A DNA stretch of 64,000 nt from positions 1 through 64,000 of the forward strand of contig JACGCK010000181.1 in NCBI GenBank assembly GCA_014925825.1. The letters are read 5' to 3'. Below the pieces are notes generated by a model, which made no database searches, was not told where the DNA came from, and saw only the letters and a list, made by a program, of their open reading frames with translations. A program made the position numbers and the translations under genes. Of this stretch, positions 22,930 to 34,699 are shown one piece after another. The stretch's first letter is position 1, and each line of letters starts with the position of its first letter. The DNA is from Pholiota molesta (Eukaryota; Basidiomycota; Agaricomycetes; Agaricales; Strophariaceae).

Positions 22930-24380
22930 TGAAGCATATATTCACTCGCTTCTACCTCTATTCCAAACTCATCCACACCCCTTGCGTGCCACTGAATACA
23001 TGCAATATGTTCCTGGTTAACGTACTCTGCTCGTTGCACAGTTTGCTCCACAGCGCTCGTCCCGCAAACTTCGTCGAATTCGGAATCCTCGCTCTCGACC
23101 CCGGCAGCTCGTTGCTGAGAATCTCGACAGGGACGGCGAGAAAGGCGTGATGCTAGCGGTAGTCTCTGGCAGCGGAGTGCCGCCCGAGCTCATATACTGG
23201 ATGAGCATTGCCTCCTACGTCGATCACTGGCGTCACCATCCCGGATTTGTACCCACTATCTCGCTCGTCCGGCCTAGCGCTTGCAACCCAGTTGCAGTCC
23301 CACCCCGCTGTACACCTGCACCCACGATCGCCCATATCTACTTCAGGATCAGCAACACCCACGACTTCCCTCATTCACGCCATTCTCCCTGTTCGCTCCC
23401 ATCCGCAGTTCACGATTCTAGCAACGCATACCTGCTCGAACGCATGCCAGTCGAGGTCGTCTCCTGCAACTAGCGCACGCTAACCTCCTGCACGTATCAG
23501 CCCCTATGACGCGCTGCCTCTACCTACGTAGCTTAACACTGAGCTCGAACGTATCCGAGCGGACGTGTGCAAGCGCCCCTTTCCATCGCGCCGCTTGGGG
23601 CATAACAACGTCCACGGCGCGGTGGAGGCTGGGAGGTGTGGTGGTGGAGCGTTGTCGGAGACGCGTTGGTGATTCTGTCGCGTAATGGGTCTTGAAGGCT
23701 AGGGAGGAGCGAGCTTGGAGAAGTATACCACCCGTATATCGGCGATGCTCTGGTGTACGTGACTGCACCTTTCCCTCGTTCGCTGAGCCTGGAGTCATGA
23801 GTTCGAAGCCCGTATTGAGTTTGACTTGGCTGCTGAAGGTCGGCTGGATGACTGACAAACAATCGACGACTGTACTTCAACCATCGATCGCTCGTCTTAG
23901 CGCCTTGCCCCTACGTCGATTCTATCATCGAGGTTGAAGAAATTCGATAGGAGCTCTGTTGTTCCTACTCTAACGCATATCTTGTCTTCCGCTCATGTTG
24001 ATCATGTTTCTGCTGTGCGTAGTAATTGTCCGTCGAAAGCATGGGGCTGATTATCGACCGAGTTTCGCTCTATCGTGTCTTGCAATCTGTTAGAACCTTC
24101 CGCACCCATTGCCTACCAGCCTCGAGTGGCAAATAGCGAACGCTTTGTGTTGGATTCGACTGCATCTTCGAAGAACGTGAACCATATTATGAAACCCACT
24201 GGATCCACATGTATCAAGAACGTTGCACTCACCGTCAGATGCGGATGGCACCTGTCTGGATCGCCCAGTCCTGGCGCTGGTCCCATCACTTCGTACTGAA
24301 TGGCGCTAGTAATGAACTATTAAACTTTGGGCATTGGGGTTGATTCATTGCGAGGTATGTATTAGCTCGTATACGTAGAG
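22930..24380. other. decayed spacer with third 'ASYVDHWRHH' remnant
   Basis: At 23150-23250 the plus frame reads VSGSGVPPELIYW then SIASYVDHWRHHPG, the same phrase as at 20330-20400. This shows a shared ancestral coding exon. Sequence at 23690-23900 resembles 34450-34650. Nothing intact is present and the protein family is unknown. Confidence 0.4.
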
Positions 24381-26186
24381 CAGGACGTTACCAGGAGCTA
24401 GGTTTTACACAGATAGCGGATATCGTAGGATTCAGCCCTTTTTGCACGCACACTCTACTGATGTTGGGACAGATGGCCGCATCGACGTGTTTTTCGACTT
24501 TTGGTCTTCCCTGGGCCCGGAGCCTGACCTTCGATGATCCACTGTTCCCTCCGCCCCTACCACCTTTGTCCGCGTAGCCCTTTGATTTGCCATCGTCCGA
24601 CACCAGCCCCGCCATGAAATATTCTGCGCCTCATCAGAGTGCCGAAGCTATGAATCCTCGACTTTCTTCAACTGCTACTAGGGTCACCATCGGAGAGTAG
24701 CGAGCTTTTCGATGCTCGTCTACCGCTGTGACACATTTCTACTGATGTATGTAGGTGGCCCCGTCCGCTCACCACTCCCTCCAGTCCGACCCTTGTCCGC
24801 CGGCATGAACTCGATGCAGGTGACCGACGGTGTGTCTCTACACCCACGACATCCGCTCCTCCCTCATATGGCAACTCACATTGACTTCAGATCTTTGCTC
24901 TCATCACACCTCCAGCAGCTGTCACCGACAGCGATCGGCTCAATATCGAAGGGTGTTTAGCCTCTTGTGTTTTACAGCAAAGTGAGTATCTATATATGAT
25001 CGGCTAGACATGCTCCTGATTTTTAGTCTGTCGGGCGATCACTTAGCAATTCACCTGGAACGCGATAAGAGCAAGATTCGGCGGCATATAGTAAGTTACT
25101 GTGGTTGAGTTTTACTGTATGTATGCTTATGCGACTGTGCGATAGCGCTCGTGCAATTGGACCTTCAAACTGTCTGTATCCCGTGCTCGCTCTGAATACG
25201 GATTTACAACTTCCCAATCTCAGAGATCACGACACCGACGCGTAGCACGCACTCGAGGGGATATTGCTTCGATAATCGATTTTCTCTAGCCTCTTATTTC
25301 TCCTCCCTTAGGGCATAGACGAGTGTCGTAAGTGCTTTATGAACGAGATATCGCCCATCTAAGCTCGACCTTCGCGTCCAGGAAAGAGTCATCTGTCTGC
25401 CTATTCGCCACCATCAGCCTCCTCAGGCAATGCGGGTTCTGCGACTTTGCCAGCATTATTCATGACATTCTAAGGGTACAACCTCGTACTTTTTGTTTTC
25501 AATCCAGCGCTGTATCTTCTTACGCAGCCTTAGCTAAGGACCGACCGCAGGTAGTGATATGCATACCATGTCGGGTTGAGTACCCAGCTATACCAGAGCA
25601 GCATCGACTAAGGAGTGGGGATACCGCGCGCACATTGACTTGCTCAATATGTTATGCCGAAGTTGCCACCTTCCCGCTACATTGACATTATTCAAGTTCC
25701 TATCATATGCAAATGATATGTGCTATCTTTTTTCATCGTGCTTAATGTAGAAACTAATACGACAGTGATCTACCATCCGCATGTACTTTGGTGTACCGAG
25801 CTCCATGTACGTAGAATATACTAATAAAAGCTGGAATTACATTTTCATTGAAGGTTTCTCTTGCGTAAGCGATGGAATGTAATTTGCACAATCATCGCAA
25901 ACCTCACTTTTCTACTAGGATTTTTATTCACCTCCGTCAAGCCAAGTTGCCTTCGAATTCGAACGGTAATCGATTTCGATTTCTCCGAGACCTCATCCTT
26001 TACATTATTGAGAGCAGGTGTTTAGATAGGTTTGGTTGTGGTTTCGTGCGCCATCGCGAAAGGCGCGGAGAGAAGTGAAATTTACAGTGGTCCCCTCACT
26101 ATCATACAGGCTATAATACAATACATAATGAAAATGTTCATATCCAATCACATTCACACCAAGTACAGAAAAACACGTAGCTACAT
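24381..26186. repeat. NLR-array repeat unit B, distal part and NLR2 3' flank
   Basis: Homologous to 11774-13382, 40500-42459 and 59690-61753, with the same order of landmarks (GGATATCGTAGGATTCA, GTGACCGACGGTGTGTCTCT, GTGTCGTAAGTGCTTTATGA, GTCGGGTTGAGTACCCAGCT). On the minus strand at 24388-24615 a frame reads SDDGKSKGYADKGGRGGG, shared with unit D. No intact gene was found. It likely includes the NLR2 3' UTR near 26100-26186. Confidence 0.6.
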
Positions 26187-29100
26187 TTATTCCTTCAAAA
26201 TGCGAGCCTCATGAACACTCTCCATCAGGTCCTCCGCCTCCCTGAATGCCGCCCCTGCCTCCTCGGCCCTCTCCAGCATTTTATATGCCTCGCCGAGTCG
26301 CTTGAGGTCGGTGGCCTGCTCGGAGACCCACTGCGCCTTGCGATGGAATTCGCGTGCCCGCTTGAATGCCCGTATCGCGCGATCGACGCGGCCTCGTTTT
26401 ACGTGGAGGGTTCCCATGCTGCGAAGGATGTTGCCTTGCTGATATGACAATGGATGTTCCCCCCAATCTTTGCATCCAGCCATTGCTGCATTTAATGAAG
26501 CCTGCGCATCTTCGAGGTCTCCTTTGATGATGTAGAGGTCTCCGAGGGCCCAGAGTCGGTGAATTTTGACATCAGTCCATGTGCCAAGATCTGGGATAGA
26601 TTTAAGCACCTGCTCCGCTTCGTCCAGTCGATCGGACTTGAAATATATGGTCCCTAGATGTGCGAGAACCATAGCCTGCTGGTCTTTGCGATCAAATCTC
26701 CGGCAGCGCTGGAGTGCGTCATCCAAGTGGGTTTCGGCCTTGTCGAGGCGGTTGCCGCAGATATAAAGCTGCCCGAGCTTAGTCAAAATGGAGGGTATCT
26801 GTTCCACATCCAGGTCCACCTTGGAGGCTGCTGTGAGCAGCGCCTCTGCTGCAGACAGCTGGTCAGATCGGATGTAAACCTCTGCTAGGTCATCGATGCC
26901 ATTGAGCTGGTTAATGGGAGCATTCTGCTGCTTGAATATTATAAGGGCCTGCTGGAGAGCCTGCCTGGCTTCCGGAACCCTATCCAGTGCAAGATGTATC
27001 TGGCCCAGTGTCTGGAGTGCATTTCCCTCCCCGGTTGCACTATTTGCTTGTTTTGCTGTGTTTAAGGCTTTGGTGGCATATTTCTCGGCTTCGACTAGAT
27101 TACCGCTCCCGAAGTGGAAATCAGATAGAATTTGAGCAATATTTGCTTGGCCTATAAGATTTGAGATCTGTTGGTAGGCCTCCAGTGCATCGGATAACAT
27201 AGCCTGTGCCTCCAAAAATTGGTTCTGAACCCTGTACAAATTCCCAAGCCCTTCGCAAACTTTTGCTTTTCCCCACTTATTGCCAGTTTTGGTATAGAGT
27301 TTAAGGCTTGTTTGGAATGCAACTTCTGATTGGTCGTGCTGCCCCAAATGAAAAAGCACGTAACCAGAGCGTTCTAGTGCCTGTGCCTCCCCATCCACAT
27401 CTTTTGCTTGCTTGAAGAGTGCGGCAGCCTCTCCAAAGTAAGTTTCAGCCTTTGTATGTTGGCCTTCAGTGCAATACAAGCGAGCAAGTGATATAAGACA
27501 TTCAGCATGTGGGATAGGGAAATTGACTGAGCTTTTGAGGGCCATTTGAATGGTATCCTGGGATAGGTATCCTACGTAGTCAGACCACCTAGTAAGATCA
27601 GAAGTGGCTGTTATGAGGCGAGTGATATCCTGGGAGTAGCCGACTTTGAACACTCTCTGAAAGACTGAATGGATATTCTGAATCTCTGGAACAACCTGAG
27701 CATAACATTCTGCATCATCAACTGCATTTGAAGCCCATAAAAAAATGCCGATATAATAGTTGGTGACATTTTCGAGCTCCAGAGAAACATCAGAAGAAAG
27801 AAAACCGAGGCAGAAGAGTCGAATAGGTGAGAGCATTTGGATTCGGGGAGATGAGATAGTGTCATTCGGCTTGATCAATGCAACCGCTCGCAATGTGTGT
27901 ACAGCCTTATGGACATCATTGATACCAAGATATGTTCCCAGTTGCTCGACAGAAGTGGAGGGAAAACCGTTTGGAAGTAGAGATAGAGCAGCGAGGAGAG
28001 CGATGGCGCCGGGATCCTTTTTTATCCTAGGGCTAGATACTGAGATTGCTATCGATGTGTTGAGATTCGACTCCCGATCATCACCACCGTTCTCGACGAT
28101 CTTTGTCTCTTGTTTCAACCAGCGATTCCACAACGAGTGCGAACTTTCGCCATCTCGGAGGAGGTTGGATATTAGAGTGATTGCCAAAGGAATACCATCG
28201 ACAGCATCAAGAAGATTCTGGGTGGGTTCATCGATAATATGGTCTGGCCCGCAGATGGTCTGTATAATTTTCCGCGCGCTCTCTGACGATACAGTGGATA
28301 GAGGTGGGAGCAGAGGATGTGACCACGCGACTTTGGAGGGCCTTTGCATACCCCGGGTGGTGATGACGAGGGATAAGTTGGGAATGTCGGCAATGGATGC
28401 CAGACATTCTTCGACCTTGGTGCGAGTGGCAGACGGCTCCCACGGCGTTTCGAAGTTATCGAGGCAGAAGAGTGTGGTAGATGTCTCTAGCGTGCGTCGG
28501 ATAGACGCGAGCATGGCGGTCGGTGAAGCTTTCATGTCCAGCATACTGCCAATACCCGCAAGCAGCGTATCGACATCAGTAAAAGCCTCGCAGGACAAGA
28601 AGTAGCGCGACTTGTAGCGCTCAACGATCTTGGGATCGTGGAGGATTGTACGCGCCAGTGTGGTCTTTCCAAATCCACCGCCGCCTAAGATCGCAATTCG
28701 AGAGGGCTCGTCACCGAGGAGGATATCAAGCGCGATCTTCAGTTGCACGTCGCGCTCAACCATTAGGTGAGGTCTTGGAGGTAGAACGTGCGTAGTCTCA
28801 TTGGAGACTTGCTGGGCGCTGAGTGTGGGTTTATTAGTAATAAATTAAACATGGGATGAGCAGACGTACGCAGGCTCGGTAACTTCGATTTTATCAACCC
28901 TGTCCGCAACTGCTGCCAGCTCGGTCTTGATGTCGACGAGGATTCTCTGTCGAACAATTAGATTCACAATTATTTAGATGACCATTGACTGTGTACACAC
29001 CACCATGAACTCCAGATTAAATTCATCCAATCGTCGTGCCGTTTCGTTCAATTCATCCAACCCACGGTTTACCACCTTGTCCCATCGATTTCGTGCCTGG

Positions 29101-29609
29101 TGTCTCTTCAGCTTATCCAGCGCCGCTCGGAGCTCGCTAGGAGAATTATGAGTATGATGAGTGATTTGTTCGTTCACCTAAACTCGTGACGCACCTTTCG
29201 TACTCTCTCAAGCTACCCTCCAGTTTGATCAACCTCTCTTTAGCGTCTGAGTTCGCGATAGTAGCAAGATCATCGCAGATGGACTTTGATCTACGAAGCA
29301 CTTTGTCGATTATCTGGTGGCAGAGCGTCTCGTTCGCTTTGATTTCCTAAAAATATGGTCGGTATATGGCGACTGAAACCAAAAGAGCCGTTCACTTACA
29401 TTCCTGATTGTGAGGAACTGCTGAATGACCGAAGCCACCGCGCCAACATATGGGAAATTGATGAACACCCCGCTCACGTCTTGCACGATGGTGAGCACAG
29501 TTTTCGAGAGCTCGAGAGTCGTGTCAACAGCACTGCTTGTTGGATTTGGAGGTTGTTCGGGGGGAGTAGGCCGCATTTTGGCAAAGATTTTCTTCGTAGC
29601 TGAGGACAT
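26187..29609 (-). CDS. NLR2: MLKL-like helical N-terminus, NB-ARC, TPR immune-receptor-type protein
   Basis: Paralogue of NLR1 with the same five-exon plan: 29609-29400, 29346-29195, 29136-29001, 28946-28870, 28818-26187, totalling 3207 nt (1068 residues). The N-terminal helical domain keeps VDTTLELSKTVLTIVQDVSG, ETLCHQIIDKVLRRSKSI and the LDELNETARRLDEF helix. NB-ARC keeps GGGGFGKTT (Lys about 243), Walker B LFCLDNFETPW, LVITTRG and DGIPLAI. The rest is a TPR array ending LMESVHEARILKE. Exon 4 is 3 nt longer than in NLR1. A TIR element inserted 400 bp upstream of the ATG may have displaced distal promoter sequence. The NB-ARC to early-TPR segment is closest to NLR4. Role inferred from architecture. 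Confidence 0.9.
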
Positions 29610-30000
29610 TTTGCGACTAGGTATGTTTGTGGTAGAAGGAAAGACTCGAGGTGATGTATTCAGACAACATGTGGCATACTACTTACAGGCGTGTGGTCGC
29701 CACAGCCTTTGCACACAGTGCAGAGATAAAAATAAAACAGCGTACATAGCCTCCGAAATCAATCTTTCCTTGCCAGAATCCCCATCGTCCCTCTTCATCC
29801 TGCCAATCAATAACATCTCTACGATCCATGTCATCGGCGCTGGCCACCGCATACGTACTGGCATGCAGTGTCTTCATTCGAGTACAGTGTTTCAAACTTC
29901 ATATGGATCGGTGCGCGTGTGGTGTTCATAGCATCGAATGTATTGCATAGGAGGGAGTAGCATAGCGATGCGACGGAAACGGAAGAAGAACTGATGGATG
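29610..30000 (-). promoter_or_regulatory. NLR2 upstream region, cut by a TIR element
   Basis: Conserved with the NLR1 upstream region out to about 29860, then diverging. The 3.6-kb element begins at 30009, so only 399 bp of native upstream DNA remains between the start codon and the insertion. The native continuation resumes at 33630. Confidence 0.55.
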
Positions 30001-30008
30001 GTGTGCAG

Positions 30009-30420
30009 CACCTTTGGCAGCAGTTAGAAGGACCTTCAGGTGGGGTTAAATGTCACTTAGGACCCACCTAACAGGTGACGTCGGGGATTGCGGCCGCACC
30101 AAAAATAGAATGATGTGCGGATCCCCACCCAATCTCCACCATCCTTTACCATCCCTCCGAGAGGTGCGCCCAAGGATTATAATGTTCTTCGTCAATATTC
30201 AGCTCTCCAGAGGGTTATGTTGTCAGATTTAATACATAAATGTAAATCTATAAGTTTATTAAACTACGGTACACTACATTGTAATAAATATCGTACAGGT
30301 CGCGGGTTTTACCCACATATAAAGTGTCTGCACGTCGCCGAGATTGCAATACTGCAATTCTCGTTATTCGTGCAGATAGTTAGATTGTCTGGAGCATCCC
30401 GCAGCACTGGCAGTCAGCAT
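30009..30420. repeat. left long terminal inverted repeat of the TIR element
   Basis: The outer 17 bp match the right end perfectly. Weaker matching continues inward: TTAGGTGGGG-type, TGTCACTTAGGA, GTGCGGATCCCCACCCAA, and an inner island at 30320-30385 (GTCTGCACG, GATTGCAATACTGCAATTCTCGTT) that pairs with 33295-33350. Confidence 0.75.
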
Positions 30421-31149
30421 CTGTGCCGTACATCGAGTACGACGGCCACCCACATCTGCCATGTCCCAGCAGCAAGCAGCAGTTCACCTACCCATCTCGG
30501 CAGCCTACATGTCATTGCAGGCATTCGTGCCTGCACCTACTGCCGAGAGATCTGCCCGTCATCCCAGAGTGGTGGCAGGTGCAGTGCAGCAGCAGCAGCA
30601 GCCTGTGGCGGGATCGAGCCACGAGCGCGGGGATGCTGGGTCTTCGTACTCTTTTCGCAATTCACTAGACCACCTCCGAGGTTTCGCCAGCTCGCCAAAG
30701 TCTCTCGCGCCTCACGACACCGCCTACCCTCTTCGCGATTCCCTGTACCGCCGCCACTGGCCTTATCGCGCTGCCGTAAACTGAGCGCATCAACAGCCCG
30801 GCGTGTTATGATGGGCTAAATGGGCGGTAGGACAGTGGGGGACGTAGTAGGCACAAGGGAGGTGGGAGGCGCGATGAGCAGGGCGGACGAGCGAGATCGT
30901 AGTCCGAACACGCGGCCTCGTCATCACTGTGGTGGTGCGCATGGCCCTGTGTGGCTGCGGGGGTTGGGGTAACCGCGGTGGGGGCGGCGGGGTCCATACA
31001 TGCCACCTTGTCGTAATGACGTGGCAGCGAGGGCGGAAACTGGTGCACGGCGAAGGGATGAGGGATGTGGGGCATAACCAGGGTGACCGCGACAACGTAG
31101 TAGACGGGAAGAGCAGGCAGTGGTGGTGGCCGTGCCCATCGTCATGGTG

Positions 31150-31225
31150 AATAGGCGCTGTGTGGATGAGGGGGAGGTGAGCATCTGAGGACGATGGACG
31201 GCACAGCGGATGCACCTGTTGTGTT
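31150..31225. repeat. internal inverted repeat, left arm
   Basis: The reverse complement of this stretch (AACAGGTGCATCCGCTGTGC, then CAGATGCTCAC) matches 32545-32620 (AACAGGTGCGTCCGCTACAC, then CAGATGCTCAC) at roughly three positions in four. This is a second, nested inverted repeat inside the element, outside its AT-rich core. Confidence 0.6.
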
Positions 31226-32544
31226 TCCCGCTCTGTGGGTGCGCGAGGACGAGCGCACATCGGTATTGAAAGAGGAGGGCGACGCGTCCATCCGGGATGT
31301 GGTGGTGATGGGGGCATAGAGGGGTCACAGCTGCTTGGTGTTAGAATGCCGGCTACATCCCTCAAGCGAGGGGAGGAGCGCGCGGCTAGGATGTGGGCTA
31401 CAGAGATGAGATGGTGGGTGAAATCGAAGCGATCATCTCTCGGAGATTACCGCCATGCATGCGATTGGCTGCGGTAAGCGGTCCGACTCCTTCCCACGTT
31501 ATCGTTGCAGATATAATGAATATGCAAAACATGTAGAAATCACATATATAATGTTGCTTAAATTACTTTGACACAGCAGCTGCAGATTTGGATTGAAAAT
31601 AATTCCAGCTTGTTAAAAATGTAAGATTGGAGGGTAGTTTAGATCTGGTATAATAAAAGTCAGACGACGACCTCGATTGACCATAATCCAAATAAGATTC
31701 ATAGTGCATCTTGGACCGCACCACTTATACAATCATACATTACACTGTAGTCTCCTTGAAGATCTTAATTTTATTTGAGGGTGCTGTTAACATGCTATAT
31801 ATCTACTATTTTATATACCCCGGAATCCTTAGACAGGAGTAGACATTGAACTTGATTGAAGTAAGTTCTGGTTAGGTATTCTATCAATGTGATTCTAACG
31901 TTCTGTGAAAGATGTTGCACGAATAAAAATGCCGAGTTTGTCAATAAAACGAAACGGTTAATAGTTTAATACTACTGTTTACTGAGTGCATAATTGACTT
32001 CTGAATAGATAATTAGACCGATTCTTCATACAGAAATGATTCTGTGTCGGATATTTTTGGTATGTGTTCTGAAGTATGCTTAAATTACGAATAACATCTT
32101 TCATACGTATTAACATCTTCAGATTTCCTGGAAGATATTACGTATAGGGAGTATCTACGCATTAGGCTTGTGAACTAGCTACCCGTACTCCCCAATCCTC
32201 GTCAACGCATCGTCGACGATGGGCGCCTAAAATTAAAACTCCGCCCGAAACCGAGATCAACAAAAATCGTTGATGTCGTCTTCCATCCACCATCCCTCTC
32301 CACGGCATCCATTCATGCTGATCCATCTACTCTACCCCGCCCCATCCCACCCTCCACTTCCAGCGATGCTCCCTTCTATTGAGGGATGCAGATGGCTTGA
32401 TCACATCCGAAACAACGCCATTACGCCCCTGTGCGGCCGACACTTGAAAGACGGGCCAAGGAAACGATGGTGGAGGATGACGCATTGACGGAGAGAGGTG
32501 GACCGCGCGGGAGGGAGTTTCTGAAGGCAGGGGAGACCCTGAGT

Positions 32545-32620
32545 GGGATACCTAACAGGTGCGTCCGCTACACCATCCATCGTACCCAGATGCTCACGTC
32601 GCAGCATCTGTTTACAGAAG
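32545..32620. repeat. internal inverted repeat, right arm
   Basis: Pairs with 31150-31225 in inverted orientation. Together with the outer repeats it gives the element a foldback-like layout around the AT-rich centre. Confidence 0.6.
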
Positions 32621-33079
32621 CAAAGACTGCCTGTGCCTTGGTTGTCGCCTTGGTTGTCGCAGCCGCCCCCCTTGCACTGCCTACCTTCGACACACACCAG
32701 CTCCGTGCATCGCCCCGCTGACGAGCCTGCCCTCTCGTGGCCCCATCCCATCCACGTCGTTCATTCTGGACGGCGGCGTGCCCTGCAGGAACTTGGAAGG
32801 GCAGCCGCGATCGTCAGCGGGGGCAGTACGGATGCCTTGGGACATACCCAACATGCTCGCGCATGGATCGCCGCGAGAAGTGGCAAGACGCGGCGCGGGT
32901 GGACTGTGTGGGCGACGGAACCTCAGGTGCGGACGGGCGACGAGGCAGACGGCAGCGCCTCGCTGACACCTCACCGATGCGCGGCGGCGCCGTTTTCTGC
33001 AGCCCGCCATCCTGCACATCGGCTCCGCCACATATGATCTCGCCTGCGTTCAGCGCTGACACGGGTCGACACGACCGCC

Positions 33080-33250
33080 GACGACATGATCATTGACGAG
33101 GCGACGACGACACGACAAGGCGACGATACGACGACAATATGACAATACGACGAGTCACAACGAAATGACAAGTGCATGAGGCGACAACAATATGACGAGC
33201 CCGGGGCGACAAGGCGACGATGGGGCCATGATGAGGCGACGAGGCCAGGT
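33080..33250. repeat. degenerate CGACGA-type low-complexity tract
   Basis: Dense short repeats of CGACGA, CGACAA and GCGACGA with scattered substitutions, inside the right half of the TIR element. It looks like an old microsatellite and has no coding signal. Confidence 0.6.
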
Positions 33251-33279
33251 GGGTGTAACACCCAACCAGTTGCCAGCTG

Positions 33280-33621
33280 CCGCCGCCGCGGGATACCGTC
33301 TGCATGTACAACGAGGCTGCAAGTATTGCAGCCTCTACGGCGTGGAGACGCTTGACTTGCGGTGTGGGTGCTTGGATGGGTATCAGTAGAATAACAAACA
33401 TGTAATTCCATTCATTTGAAAATATGATATTATATACACAATCTTTGCACAATCCGCACCATCGTCGTAGGATGCTAGCACCATCTCCGCGGATGACAGG
33501 CAATAGGAGCTTTCTATTTACGGATTTGGGTGAGGGGGATCCGCGTCGATTATACCTCTTAGGTAGCTCCTTAGTGACAATCAACCCTACCTAATGGTCC
33601 TCAGAACTGCTGCCAAAGGTG
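33280..33621. repeat. right long terminal inverted repeat of the TIR element
   Basis: Inverted partner of 30009-30420. The outermost 17 bp are perfect, then imperfect similarity extends for some 330 bp. Confidence 0.7.
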
Positions 33622-33629
33622 GTGTGCAG

Positions 33630-34424
33630 GATGATGCTAAGCTTGTTGAAGCAGCAAGTCTCGCTGAACGTTGAAAGAAAGGGAGACGGATCACGGTTGG
33701 ATCACGGCCCGTATATCGGAGCCGACGCATCCCAAAATTTGACACTTTCTGTTTTTGAAAATGTTTATGCGTTTACATTTGAACCAGTATGTGATGTCCT
33801 ATCGTGCTGTCTAGTATGTCGCTAACTGCCCTTTCTTCCCAGCCACGATACTCTGATATGGAAATAACCGACCTCCTCGATCCAGAAGAGGTCAATAGAT
33901 GCGGCGATGTTCTCAGCGCATCTCGTCTGTATGTATCACCTGGCATTGATATCCCACTGACGCGCATGGTCCTGGCTGGATCTTTTCTGCTGCATGACTC
34001 TGGTTAACATCCCGCATCTTCAACGAGTCTCGTTCTCCCAGCGTGGCGCTTGCAATCCGAGATCCCTATTCTCCTGTACTTGTGCACCACACCCATGACT
34101 TCTCTCACCCACACCTCGCCCACACCACTTGCTCTTTTCGCCTCCCTCCGTAGCGCAACACTCTCGCGACGCGTACCTGCTCAAACACACTGCAGACGGG
34201 AGGCATTACGATAAGTGTGCGGGGCCTTCTGCGACTACTCCACGCCTATCTCCTCCAGGGTATCATTCCCATGGCGTGCTTTTCTACCCACGTAGCTTAG
34301 CGTTGAGCGCGAACATATTTGAGCTGGCATACGAAAGCGCCCCTTCCCATCGCTACCTGGCGATAACCACGTATACGCTCTGGAAATTCTTCATCGTGAC
34401 GCCAAGGAGCGTTGTCGGAGCTGT
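33630..34424. other. decayed spacer continuing the NLR2 upstream region
   Basis: Resumes the native sequence interrupted by the TIR element and matches 17330-17780 and 20040-20430 (GATCACGGCCCG then CGGAGCCG). At 33840-33940 the plus frame reads RYSDMEITDLLDPEEVN then RCGDVLSAS, following an intron-like GTATGTGATG-CCCAG segment. This is a remnant exon of unknown family. No intact gene is present. Confidence 0.4.
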
Positions 34425-34699
34425 CTAGGCGTAGGAGGCTCTGCTGCATGAAAGAGTCATGAAGGCATGTCGGCGAGGCTCTGGCCTATGTGGCTTGCCT
34501 GGCCGTGCCTTTCCATCGCTCGCTGATCCTGGAATTCCACAGTTGCGTATAAGCACGAGTAGGAAGGCCCTATTGGGTGTTATTCGCCGAACTCGGGTGG
34601 CCAACCAACAGTCCTGGTGTCGGGCAAAGTGTCGAATGCACCCCGGGTCAATGGCTGAGACGTGTCCAAGGGCTCGAGCGTCGGCGAAGGGAGAAATAA

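Larger units (their letters stand above)
30001..33629. mobile_element. 3.6-kb non-autonomous TIR DNA element with 8-bp target duplication
   Basis: The element spans 30009-33621. It starts CACCTTTGGCAGCAGTT and ends with the exact 17-bp reverse complement. It is flanked by direct GTGTGCAG at 30001-30008 and 33622-33629. The 8-bp duplication fits hAT or P-type transposons, but the termini do not match a family I can name. No transposase motif is visible in any frame, so it is presumably mobilised in trans. The centre (about 31490-32200) is AT-rich, the flanks GC-rich. A CAG-type microsatellite lies near 30584-30603. The paralogous unit at about 19995-20015 has the uninterrupted site. Confidence 0.85.

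Noticed and set aside
30115..30819. Open frames inside the TIR element as a transposase
   Set aside because: They contain microsatellite-coded Gln/Ala/Ser runs and no DDE, zinc-finger or hAT dimerisation motif.
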